Of a stretch of DNA of 64,000 nucleotides, positions 7,535 through 15,441 are shown in pieces. Both the position numbers and the translations under genes were made by a program. This DNA is from DATKZH01 sp964475955 (GTDB lineage Bacteria; Planctomycetota; Planctomycetia; Pirellulales; Thermoguttaceae): contig CAYYZY010000015.1 of NCBI GenBank assembly GCA_964475955.1, positions 1 to 64,000 of the forward strand. The letters are read 5' to 3'. The notes beneath the pieces were generated by a model. It was not told where the DNA came from and did no database searches. It saw only the letters and a list, made by a program, of their open reading frames with translations. The number at the start of each line of letters is the position of its first letter. Within the stretch, counting starts at the first letter, position 1.

Positions 7535-8389
7535 CTAGATCTTCAAGGCTCCGTACCGTTTCGACCGACGGCGCCGCACGATCGCCCGGTTCGACGGCTT
7601 GTGTTTCTTTCGCGTGGCCCCGCCCTTGGCCGACTTGCCGCTCGGGCTGACCGGGTGGCGTCCGCCTTTGGTACGTCCTTCCCCGCCGCCGTGGGGATGG
7701 TCGATGGGATTCATGCACGTGCCGCGCACGTGGGGGCGGCGCCCCAGCCAGCGCTTGCGGCCCGCCTTTCCGAACTGGACGGCCATGTGCTCGGGATTTC
7801 CGATCGAGCCGATCGTCGCCCGGCACGAGGCGGGAACACGGCGGATCTCGCCGCTGGGGAGGTTGATTTGGGCCCAATCGGCGTCGCGCGCCGCCAGCGT
7901 CGCCTTGGTGCCGGCGGAACGGCACAACACGCCGCCGCGGCCGGGCTGGAGCTCCACGGCGTGGATTTCCGTTCCCAGCGGGATCTCGGAAAGCGGCAGG
8001 CAGTTGCCGACCGACGGCGGCGACCCGGAGCCGCTCACCACGCGATCACCCTCCTTCAGCCCGTTCGGAGCCACGATATACCGCTTCTCCCCGTCCACGT
8101 AGAACAGAAGCGCGATTCGGGCGCTGCGATTGGGGTCGTACTGGATCGAGTTGACGACGGCCGCCACCCCGTCCTTGTTGCGGCGGAAGTCGACGACGCG
8201 CCGGCGCCGTTTGTGTCCGCCGCCGCGGTGCCGGGCGGTAATCTTCCCCTGGTTGTTTCGTCCGCCGGTGCGGCGCTTGGGCTTCACCAGTTTCTTCGGC
8301 GCCTTGGCGCCGGCCGTCAACTCGGCGAAGTCGCTCACGGTCGCCTTGCGGCGGCCCGGCGTGGTCGGCTTGTATCGACGAATGCCCAT
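7535..8389 (-). CDS. rplB: 50S ribosomal protein L2
   Basis: L2 is needed for subunit association and peptidyl transfer. The 284-residue protein has the GGGHKRRRRVVDFRRNKDG block near residue 58, the OB and SH3-like domains, and the C-terminal MNPIDHPHGGGEGRTKGG motif with the essential His of L2. The end RSKRYGALKI is slightly variant. ATG at 8389; the 140 bases before it, behind rplW, contain no gene that I can support. Confidence 0.97.
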   Translation of the reverse strand: MGIRRYKPTTPGRRKATVSDFAELTAGAKAPKKLVKPKRRTGGRNNQGKITARHRGGGHKRRRRVVDFRRNKDGVAAVVNSIQYDPNRSARIALLFYVDGEKRYIVAPNGLKEGDRVVSGSGSPPSVGNCLPLSEIPLGTEIHAVELQPGRGGVLCRSAGTKATLAARDADWAQINLPSGEIRRVPASCRATIGSIGNPEHMAVQFGKAGRKRWLGRRPHVRGTCMNPIDHPHGGGEGRTKGGRHPVSPSGKSAKGGATRKKHKPSNRAIVRRRRSKRYGALKI

Positions 8390-8529
8390 GATGGCTTGCC
8401 TTCTGTGTGTCGCTTACGGAAGCGGCTTTCGGGCTCCGGCTTTCTGGTTCTTTCCGGCTTCGGACTCTCGTGTGCTGGGACCGATTCCGGCCGGAACGCG
8501 TCCCCGGAAACGGCTCGACGCCCCTCCGG

Positions 8530-8853
8530 CTAGAAGAAGCTGATCCTGTCTTCGGGATGGAGTTTGACGATGGCCTTCTTCCAGGCCTTGGTGTGCCCGC
8601 GCCGGAACTTCACGCGGCGCGGCTTGCCTTTGCGGTTCGCCGTGTTGACGCGGATCACCCGGACCTCGAACAGTTCCTCCACGGCCCGGCGGACGTCGTC
8701 CTTGGTGGCCAGCCGGCTGACCTCGAATGCGTACGAGTTGAACCGCTCGGTTTCGGCCTGGTGAAAGCTCTTCTCGGTCACCAGCGGCCGCATGATGACC
8801 TGGTGCGGCTCCAGCTTCAGCTTGCGTTCTTTTTCGGTCACGTCTTTGGCCAT
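8530..8853 (-). CDS. rplW: 50S ribosomal protein L23
   Basis: L23 docks trigger factor and SRP at the tunnel exit. 107 residues: IMRPLVTEKSFHQAE, the FEVSRLATKDDVRRAVEELF helix and VRVNTANRKGKPRR-like IRVNTANRKGKPRRVKFR. The first 18 residues are a charged extension ahead of the usual start. The ATG at 8853 lies 21 bases behind rplD. Confidence 0.96.
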   Translation of the reverse strand: MAKDVTEKERKLKLEPHQVIMRPLVTEKSFHQAETERFNSYAFEVSRLATKDDVRRAVEELFEVRVIRVNTANRKGKPRRVKFRRGHTKAWKKAIVKLHPEDRISFF

Positions 8854-8874
8854 GGCCTCGGCTTCCTCACTCTG

Positions 8875-9525
8875 TCAGGACGCTTGCGCTTGCTTCTGGG
8901 CGGAGACCTTTTCGCGGAAGGCGTCGAGGGCGGCCCGAGTCATCAACAGCCGGCGAGGGTGCAACACATCCAAGGCGTTCAGATCGCCCACCGGCAGCAC
9001 CGAGACCGCGTCCAGGTTGCGGATGCTCTTGTAGACGTTCACGTCGTACTCGGCCACGGCCACCAACAGGCGCACGCCCGTCATGCTCAGCGCCTTGAGG
9101 ATGCCGGCCATCTCGGCGGTGCGCGGCTCCTCGAAATGGAGATCGTCGATCAGCGTCACCTCGCCGTCGGCGATGCGCGATGCCAGCGCCATGCGCGTCG
9201 CCGTGCGCAGGGCCTTCCTGGGCAGCCGGTACGACCAGTCCTTGGGCTGCTTGCCGAAGGTGTGCCCGCCGCCGCGGCGGATCGGGCTGCGGCGCGAGCC
9301 GGCGCGGGCGCGGCCCGTCCCCTTCTGGCGGTACATCTTGTCGGTCGACCCTTTCACTTCGGCGCGCGTCTTGGTCTTGGCCGAACCTTGGCGAAGGTTC
9401 GTCTGGTACATGACCACCGCGTCGTGCAGTAGCTGCTTGTTGACCCGCGGGGCCAACTCGGCCGGGTCGATCTCGTACGCATCGACCTCCGCGCCGCTTC
9501 GATCGTAGACGGGTATGCTCACCAT
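8875..9525 (-). CDS. rplD: 50S ribosomal protein L4
   Basis: L4 reaches into the exit tunnel and binds 23S rRNA early in assembly. The 216 residues include QGSAKTKTRAEVKGSTDKMYRQKGTGRARAGSRRSP in the extended loop (seen as VKGSTDKMYRQKGTGRARAG) and the C-terminal globular domain with NVYKSIRNLDAVSVLPVGDL. Whether it also regulates the operon, as in enterobacteria, cannot be told from the leader. ATG at 9525. Confidence 0.96.
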   Translation of the reverse strand: MVSIPVYDRSGAEVDAYEIDPAELAPRVNKQLLHDAVVMYQTNLRQGSAKTKTRAEVKGSTDKMYRQKGTGRARAGSRRSPIRRGGGHTFGKQPKDWSYRLPRKALRTATRMALASRIADGEVTLIDDLHFEEPRTAEMAGILKALSMTGVRLLVAVAEYDVNVYKSIRNLDAVSVLPVGDLNALDVLHPRRLLMTRAALDAFREKVSAQKQAQAS

Positions 9526-9616
9526 GGCCTAGGCACGCTCGTGTTTACGCGGTCTGTTCGCAAGGGCCGCCGGCCCGTGCCGCACGGCCCCGACGGGCGG
9601 CCGTGCAACCAGTTCG

Positions 9617-10369
9617 CTATTCCTCTTGTTTCGCTTCCGCGGTCTGCTCGCCTCCCCGGACGACGGGCTTGCCTGACCGCATGGGGAGCTTGTTGGTCGG
9701 GCGGATTACCACGTACCCGCCGTTCGGGCCCGGGACCGGCCCGCGCACCAACAGGAGATTGTGGTCCAGGTCGATCTGGACCAGCCGGAGATTGCGGACC
9801 GTGCACCGGGCGGCTCCATACTGGCCGGCCATCTTTTTGCCTTTGAACAGGCGGCTGGGCGAAGCGCTGCACCCGGTGCCGCCCAGATGGCGGTGGCACT
9901 TCTTCACGCCGTGGCTCGCCCGCTGGCCGCGGAAGTTGTGCCGCTTCATCACGCCGGCGGTGCCCCGGCCCTTGCTGGTGCCGACGACGTCGACGGCGCC
10001 GACTTCGGTGAACGTGTCGACCCGCAGCTCCTGACCGACCTCGTACCCCTCGACCGGCGCGCGGAACTCCCGGACGAGGCGCTTCGGCTCGCAACCGGCC
10101 TTGAGAGAGGGAGCGACGCCGGCGGCCGCCCGGCCGCGCTGGCGTTTGCTGTCAAGCTTGGCGACGTGGCCGCGAGCGCTGCGGCTGGCAAGACGGCGGG
10201 GTTTGTCGCGGTAGCCCAGTTGGACCGCTTCGTAGCCGTCGCGGTCCTTGGTCTTCAGTTGCAGCACGTGGCAAGGTCCCGCCTCAATGACGGTTACCGG
10301 GATGACGTTTCCGCTGGGGTCGTAAACCTGCGTCATCCCGACCTTGCGGCCGAGTAGTCCGATACCCAT
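9617..10369 (-). CDS. rplC: 50S ribosomal protein L3
   Basis: L3 is one of the first proteins to bind 23S rRNA. It starts MGIGLLGRKVGMTQVY and has the GRGTAGVMKRHNFRGQRASHG loop region with the Gln that is methylated in other bacteria, and the GKKMAGQYG block. At 250 residues it is longer than most L3 (about 210) because of a C-terminal tail ending GGEQTAEAKQEE. A 187-base spacer separates it from rpsJ. Confidence 0.96.
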   Translation of the reverse strand: MGIGLLGRKVGMTQVYDPSGNVIPVTVIEAGPCHVLQLKTKDRDGYEAVQLGYRDKPRRLASRSARGHVAKLDSKRQRGRAAAGVAPSLKAGCEPKRLVREFRAPVEGYEVGQELRVDTFTEVGAVDVVGTSKGRGTAGVMKRHNFRGQRASHGVKKCHRHLGGTGCSASPSRLFKGKKMAGQYGAARCTVRNLRLVQIDLDHNLLLVRGPVPGPNGGYVVIRPTNKLPMRSGKPVVRGGEQTAEAKQEE

Positions 10370-10556
10370 CGTTCTTGCCTTTACTGCGTCGCCCCGCGGG
10401 AGCGACCGGCCCTCGGCCGACCTTACCCGCGTTGCTTCCCTCGCATGGGAGATTCCCGAACTTGCTTTGCGGCACGGGCCCGGGCGCCGTCGCTCCGACG
10501 GCCCGTTGCGGCCGTTTCCGCAAATTGGACCTGTCCCCGCTGGTTACCTTCCTTCC

Positions 10557-10910
10557 CTAATCCGAATGCCGGGCGGAGGCCTTGATCTTGATGTCGACCC
10601 CGGCCGGAAGACTCAGCTTGTTCAATGCCTCGATCGTCTTGGGGGGGATCTTGATTTCCTCCCCGGCGGGCATGATGTCGATCAGTCGTTTGTGCGTGCG
10701 GATCTCGAACTGCTGCCGGGCCTTCCTGTCCACGTGGGGGCTGGACAAAACGGTGTAGCGTTCGATGCGCGTGGGGAGTGGAATTGGGCCATGCACCAGA
10801 GAGCCCGTCCGTTTGGCCGTGTCGACGATCTCCGCCGCGCTCTGGTCGAGCACGCCGTGATCGAACGCTTCCATCCTGATGCGGATAACCTCGCCTGGCG
10901 AACCAGCCAC
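10557..10910 (-). CDS. rpsJ: 30S ribosomal protein S10, GTG start
   Basis: S10 (NusE) works in the 30S head and in transcription antitermination. The core shows IRIRMEAFDHGVLDQSAAEI, the loop SLVHGPIPLPTR and the end ALNKLSLPAGVDIKIKA. Upstream sequence is open for 80 more codons but is not S10-like. The GTG at 10910 (V-A-G-S-P-G-E-V-I-R-I-R, 117 residues) has GGAGGA 7 bases before it and is the best start; the later ATG would remove the conserved first strand. A strong promoter lies 77 bases upstream. Confidence 0.95.
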   Translation of the reverse strand: MAGSPGEVIRIRMEAFDHGVLDQSAAEIVDTAKRTGSLVHGPIPLPTRIERYTVLSSPHVDRKARQQFEIRTHKRLIDIMPAGEEIKIPPKTIEALNKLSLPAGVDIKIKASARHSD

Positions 10911-11242
10911 GGATCGTCCTCCGAAATGCCCAAACTCCACTTTGCCAAACACCAAGGCCGACAGGGCCGCAAGCAGCAAACCCAAAATGATAGAGGTATC
11001 GTTGCCCCCTGTCAACGGGCTCCGCGAAGAAAAGTGACGAAGCCGGAGGCTCGGCGCAGCTCTTCCCGTCAGCGAGGCGCCAAGCCGTCTGCGCACCCCC
11101 CGAAGTGCCTGTCCCTTTCTGGTCATCTTGCCCCGGCGCCCGGGCCCAGCGGCGGCCAACAGCCGACGCGGTGAACTCCGCTTGCGCCATTGGCCGGCCC
11201 GCGCGCCGGCCGTCTACGTGCAGCAGCAGGCCGGGCCCGCCG
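10911..11242 (-). other. fusA-rpsJ intergenic leader
   Basis: 332 bases between fusA and rpsJ. It contains no gene that I recognise, in particular no tuf, which sits here in many bacteria. On the minus strand it carries the rpsJ promoter (10987-11015) and then a leader of roughly 70 bases ending in the GGAGGA ribosome-binding site of rpsJ. Confidence 0.7.
10987..11015 (-). promoter_or_regulatory. sigma70-type promoter of the S10/spc genes
   Basis: On the minus strand, TTGACA (11015-11010), a 17-base spacer and TATCAT (10992-10987). The -35 box is perfect and the -10 box matches TATAAT at five of six positions. It points at rpsJ, about 75 bases downstream. It is the best promoter that I see in the window, as expected for a ribosomal protein operon. 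Confidence 0.75.
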
Positions 11243-13345
11243 CTACATGAAGGAGTCCAACACCTCCGGGGGGGCGGGGCCGTAGCTGGAGGGTTCCATG
11301 GTGCAGGTGGCGCGGCCCTGGCTCATGCCCCGCATGGCGTTGGAGTAGCCGAACAGCTCGGCCAGGGGGGCCTGGGCCTCGATCACGGTGTTGCGGCCCC
11401 GGGTGTGGGTGCGGGTGATGACGGCCCGGCGTCGCTGCAAGTCGCTGACGAAGTCGCCCAGATGCTCTTCCGGGGTGAAGACCTCGAGGCGCATGATCGG
11501 CTCCAACAGCACGATGCCCGACTCGCGAAGCCCCTTTTCGAAGGCGTCGGAAGCGGCCAGCCGAAAGGCCAACTCGGTGGAGCCCGACTCGTGCACCTTG
11601 CCGTCGAGCACGGTCACCTTCACTTGGCGGAGGGGATAGCCGAGCATTCCGCCCCCTTCGCCCTTCTCCTCAAGCACCTCGAGCGAGGCGGCGAGCAGCT
11701 CGCCGGGCAGGGCGTCGCCGCAATCGGCAAGCACGGTGACCGGCCGGGCGCCTCCCTCGAACGGCTCCATACGCACGGTGAGCTCGGCGAAAAGGGTCTG
11801 GCCGGCCATGGTCCGGTGGCACTGGCCGGTCACTTCGACGGCCTTCTCGATCGTCTCGCGGTAACTGACGCGGGGATTGTGCACGCGCACGTTGAGCTTG
11901 TGCTCTCGGAGCAGCCGGTGCTTGATGACCTCCAGGTGCAGTTCGCCCATGCCGCTGATGAGCGTCTGGCCGGTCTCTTCGCTTTCCTGGGCGCGGAAGG
12001 TGGGGTCCTGGCGCCGCATCATGTCGAGCACGGCGGCCAGCTTGTCGCGCTCGGCCGACGTCTCCGGCTCGATGGCCATGGAGATGACCGTCTCGGGGAA
12101 CGTGATCGACTCCAGCACGATCGGGTGCTTGGGGTCGCAGAGCGTGTCGCCGGTGACCGAGTGCTTCAGCCCGACGATGCCCGCGATGTCGCCCGCCTCG
12201 ACCTCGCGGACCTGCTCCCGATGCCCGCACATGATCCGCCACAACTGCGGCACGTTCTCCCGCTTCTCCGACCGCGGATTGTACACCCGGCTATTTGCCT
12301 TGAGCCGGCCCGAGTAGACGCGCAGGTAGTGCAGGTCGCCGTGCCGGTCGGCCTTGATCTTGAACACCAGGCCGCAGAACGGCCCTTCCGGGTCCGGCTT
12401 GCGCCGCGCGGCGGCCGTGGCGTCGGCCGGCTTCTTCGACTTCGCGCCGGGCGCGGCGGGCTCGATGCCTTCGATGGCGGGCATTTCGAGCGGGCTGGGC
12501 AGGTAGGCGGCGACGGCGTCGAGCACGGGCTGCACGCCGATCCCGTCCAGCGCCGAACCGCAGAGCACGGGGACGCCCTTGGCGGCGAGCGTCACCTCGC
12601 GCAGCACGCGACGGATCAGGTCGGCCGGCACCGGCTTCTCGGCCAGGATCAGCTCGGTCATCTCGTCGCTTTCCAACGAGAGCTCTTCGAGCAACTGGCC
12701 CCGCCACATCAGGGCCTCCTCCTCAATCGAGGGGGACAGCGGCTCCGCGACCATCTCCGCCCCCTCGCTCTCCCGGGTGAAGGTGAGCTGCTTCATTTCG
12801 ATCAGGTCGACGATCGCCCGAAAGCCGTCGGGCATGTGGGGCGGGCCCGATCCCACGGGCAGCGTGATCGGTAGCGGCTTGGTCTGGAGCCGCTGTTGCA
12901 TTTCGTCGACGGTGCCGAAGAAGTCGGCCCCCTCGCGGTCCATCTTGTTGACGAACGCGAGGCGCGGGACGTGGTACCTGTCGGCCTGGTGCCAGACGGT
13001 CTCGCTCTGGGCTTCGACGCCCTCCCGGGCGCTGAAGACGACCACCGCGCCGTCCAACACGCGCAGGCTTCGCTCCACCTCGGCCGTGAAGTCGACGTGG
13101 CCGGGCGTGTCGATGAGATTGATCGTCACGTCTTCCCAGGGGAAGGTGATGGCCGCCGAGTAGATGGTGATCCCGCGCTGCTGCTCCTCGGGGTCGTCGT
13201 CGGCCTCGGTCGTGCCCTTGTCGACCTGCCCCACCCGGTGTTTCAGGCCGCAGTAGTAGAGCATGCGCTCGGTGAGCGTCGTCTTGCCCGCGTCGATGTG
13301 GGCAATGATGCCGAGGTTGCGGAGCTTGTGGAGGTCGCGGGACAT
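11243..13345 (-). CDS. fusA: elongation factor G, divergent type
   Basis: GTPase that drives translocation or ribosome recycling. All G motifs are present: AHIDAGKT (15-22), RGIT (57-60), DTPGH (79-83), NKMD (133-136), SAL (264-266). Domains II to V follow to 700 residues. Two features differ from the textbook EF-G: switch I reads TTEADDDPEEQQRGIT rather than the usual ATMDWM-type, and an Ala/Lys/Pro-rich linker (about 291-320) separates the G domain from domain II. Planctomycetes, spirochaetes and deltaproteobacteria are known to have a separate EF-G lineage (spdEFG); this protein may be of that type. The ATG at 13345 has no clear ribosome-binding site. Between it and rpsG lie two non-ribosomal genes. 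Confidence 0.93.
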   Translation of the reverse strand: MSRDLHKLRNLGIIAHIDAGKTTLTERMLYYCGLKHRVGQVDKGTTEADDDPEEQQRGITIYSAAITFPWEDVTINLIDTPGHVDFTAEVERSLRVLDGAVVVFSAREGVEAQSETVWHQADRYHVPRLAFVNKMDREGADFFGTVDEMQQRLQTKPLPITLPVGSGPPHMPDGFRAIVDLIEMKQLTFTRESEGAEMVAEPLSPSIEEEALMWRGQLLEELSLESDEMTELILAEKPVPADLIRRVLREVTLAAKGVPVLCGSALDGIGVQPVLDAVAAYLPSPLEMPAIEGIEPAAPGAKSKKPADATAAARRKPDPEGPFCGLVFKIKADRHGDLHYLRVYSGRLKANSRVYNPRSEKRENVPQLWRIMCGHREQVREVEAGDIAGIVGLKHSVTGDTLCDPKHPIVLESITFPETVISMAIEPETSAERDKLAAVLDMMRRQDPTFRAQESEETGQTLISGMGELHLEVIKHRLLREHKLNVRVHNPRVSYRETIEKAVEVTGQCHRTMAGQTLFAELTVRMEPFEGGARPVTVLADCGDALPGELLAASLEVLEEKGEGGGMLGYPLRQVKVTVLDGKVHESGSTELAFRLAASDAFEKGLRESGIVLLEPIMRLEVFTPEEHLGDFVSDLQRRRAVITRTHTRGRNTVIEAQAPLAELFGYSNAMRGMSQGRATCTMEPSSYGPAPPEVLDSFM

Positions 13346-13413
13346 GGTGGTACTTGACGAGCGAGGGGGGCTTGAGAGTGGTTCTTAGTTCTCCAGTGTC
13401 CATCAAGCGAGGG

Positions 13414-14130
13414 TCAGATGACTTCCTCCAAGCGAGCACGAAATGCCGAGAAACTCGGCATATCCACTCGTTCCACGTCGATAACCCGGTCGGTTACCAG
13501 TTGGACGAGTCTCTCTCGCGACAGCGAGCCGCCGTGCAGTTCTTCCAGTTCCCGTTTCAGTGGACGCGCTGACTCGCCGCTGCTCGACCGATGCTCCAGT
13601 GCGGCACATCCCTGATATGAGTCCTGCTTCAAGGCACACAGCAGCCACCCCTCGGAAGTGGGCCTGGGGATCATCGGCACGCCTTTCGCGAAGCCCTCTT
13701 CCTCGAATCCGTCCAGCATCGATCTTCGCTTGTCGTCCCAAGCGCCACGCCCTGCCGAGGCCGTGTCCGAGTCGCGAAACAGCACGGCAACGACGCTGTC
13801 GCGCAGCACCTCCTCTCTCTCCCTGGCGATCCGTGCAAGAACCCGTGCGTTGTTGAAGAAGTAGCGAGTCTCTTTCGTTCGCCTCTTCCCGGGCAGGCGT
13901 GGGGGCTTCCTGGCCGCCTTCAACGCGCTCGCTCGATCGACGAGCGTGCGTCTTGACACGAATCCGTAGTGTCGCGTCTCCAGGAGGGAGTAGTGGTGCC
14001 GGCGCTCGACAATCTGGTCGACGATTACGGTCATCGGGCCGTGTTGGTAGTCGTCTCCTTCACATTTGGCGGCGTTGCCCGCACACAGGCCGAGGTCCGT
14101 CGCACCTTCGCCGCTGAACAGGTAGTACAT
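13414..14130 (-). CDS. TOPRIM-like putative nuclease partner of the AAA ATPase
   Basis: 238 residues from the ATG at 14130, one base behind the ATPase stop (14132). I prefer this start to one 21 codons upstream, because it begins directly with the first predicted strand. Seen: MYYLFSGEGATDLG with Glu8 at the end of a first strand, and VVAVLFRDSDT with Asp120 and Asp122 after another strand. A Glu followed by a D-x-D is the metal-binding pattern of TOPRIM domains. Further conserved-looking parts are GRGAWDDKRRSMLDGF (128-142) and PRPTSEGWLLCALK (156-168). Known: OLD-family nucleases, GajA of Gabija and the AriA/AriB pair of PARIS combine an ATPase with a TOPRIM unit. Inferred: the effector nuclease of a two-gene defence system. 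The exact family (DUF4276-like, DUF4435-like or other) is not settled. GC is lower than in the flanking genes. Confidence 0.6.
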   Translation of the reverse strand: MYYLFSGEGATDLGLCAGNAAKCEGDDYQHGPMTVIVDQIVERRHHYSLLETRHYGFVSRRTLVDRASALKAARKPPRLPGKRRTKETRYFFNNARVLARIAREREEVLRDSVVAVLFRDSDTASAGRGAWDDKRRSMLDGFEEEGFAKGVPMIPRPTSEGWLLCALKQDSYQGCAALEHRSSSGESARPLKRELEELHGGSLSRERLVQLVTDRVIDVERVDMPSFSAFRARLEEVI

Positions 14131-14131
14131 C

Positions 14132-15322
14132 TCACCGGTCCGCCACGGCGCTGTGGATTTCGTCGCCCAGGGCCGAGAGGTCCGTATCCGCAAATGCTTC
14201 TCCCGGCCCCATGACCGTCAACTTCTCGGCAAGGGACGGAATGTCGAAGAACCGAACGGCTCGCGTGTACCCCTCGATGGTCTTATGCAGGTACACAACG
14301 CCTTCCCTGGCCACATCGTCCTCCAGGTAGTTCAGGATCATCGGGCTGTGCGTTGTCACGAGGACCTGCTGCGAAGCCTGAACCAGCGCGTCGAGTACGA
14401 ATTCGATGAGCTCCGGATTGATGCCGTTTTCGATTTCGTCAAACAACAGAAGGCGATGGTCGGTTTCAATCTCCGACAGGACCGCAATGACGCGGAGCAT
14501 TCCGTCAGCGACGTGCCGGGCCTCCGTGGTCATTGCGGGAACCAATCCCGATCGCGCCCCCTTGTACGCTTCCGTGATCTCGAGTTGCTTCCATCCTGAC
14601 CGCAGCGCTCTGGTGTACACGTCTTTCAGTTGGGGGTAGACGCTTCTCAGTCGCCGCACCAGCGTGCGACGCCGCTCGGCGCCCAACTCGTGCAAGAACG
14701 CGGAAAGCCGCCGGCCGCCGATACCAAGCGATCCCGAGGAACCGCGTGTTCGCTGGCGCAGATGTTCCGGCGAGAGGAGGTCGAGCGACTCGACGTTTCG
14801 GAGGAACTGCTTGAAATCCAGAAGCGGGGCGGGAAGCGCGGACTCCTTGAGCTGCGAGAGAATCGAACCTTGGTAAGTGAAAGTGATCTCATGAGATGAC
14901 GATGTGCCGGCGCCCGGGACCGTAGGGCCGGTCACGTTCTCCACAACCTGCACGGATCCTCCGCTCACGTCCAGATGAGCGTTGCCCACGCGGATTCGCT
15001 CGTGCGTGCACTGAAGCTGGATCGGATTGAAACTCGCCTCCCAAGTCGCATGCTGGCCGGATTCATCCGCGAGTTCAACCGAGAAGTCGATGTTGTTCTT
15101 CTTCTTGGTCAACTGGGACTTCAGGTCCTTGGCGCGCCAGCTTCGTTCCGACAACCACCCCTCCAGGTCGCCACGGACTTGCTGCCCAAGGAAATCGACG
15201 AACTGGAGCACTGTGGACTTGCCCGCACCGTTCAGACCGATCAGGCACGTGAAGTCCGCCAAGTCGATCCTGAAATCGACGAGCGACTTGAAGTTGTTGG
15301 CACGGATCGCGAGAACTCGCAT
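14132..15322 (-). CDS. OLD/RecF-like AAA ATPase
   Basis: 396-residue soluble ATPase of the SMC/RecF/OLD kind. Walker A is GLNGAGKST (29-37) after the typical opening MRVLAIRANNFKSL; Walker B is LLLFDEIENG (291-300) and the switch His is in LVTTHSPMIL (His325). An ABC-signature-like helix ARHVADGMLR (268-277) precedes Walker B. The centre (60-250) is variable, as in this family. No TOPRIM domain is fused to it; instead the next gene supplies one, with 1 base between stop and start, so the two are surely co-translated. It lies 119 bases behind rpsG, in the same direction. Likely role: sensor/motor part of a phage-defence or DNA-damage system. Base composition by eye is 50-60% GC in several stretches against about 70% in fusA, which suggests acquisition. 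Confidence 0.8.
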   Translation of the reverse strand: MRVLAIRANNFKSLVDFRIDLADFTCLIGLNGAGKSTVLQFVDFLGQQVRGDLEGWLSERSWRAKDLKSQLTKKKNNIDFSVELADESGQHATWEASFNPIQLQCTHERIRVGNAHLDVSGGSVQVVENVTGPTVPGAGTSSSHEITFTYQGSILSQLKESALPAPLLDFKQFLRNVESLDLLSPEHLRQRTRGSSGSLGIGGRRLSAFLHELGAERRRTLVRRLRSVYPQLKDVYTRALRSGWKQLEITEAYKGARSGLVPAMTTEARHVADGMLRVIAVLSEIETDHRLLLFDEIENGINPELIEFVLDALVQASQQVLVTTHSPMILNYLEDDVAREGVVYLHKTIEGYTRAVRFFDIPSLAEKLTVMGPGEAFADTDLSALGDEIHSAVADR

Positions 15323-15441
15323 CGCGCTGCGCCTCTTCGCAGGTTGAAGACCCTTTGGGCTGCCGGATGTGCCTCTGTCGGCGCAAAGAGTCGCCGCGCC
15401 GAAAACGAGGCACCGGCGCGGCGGATAGACGAAAACCGTGT

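Noticed and set aside
13414..14193. Longer start of the TOPRIM-like gene at 14193
   Set aside because: The 21 extra residues are read inside the end of the ATPase gene and look like its shadow; the ATG at 14130 begins directly with the first strand of the domain.
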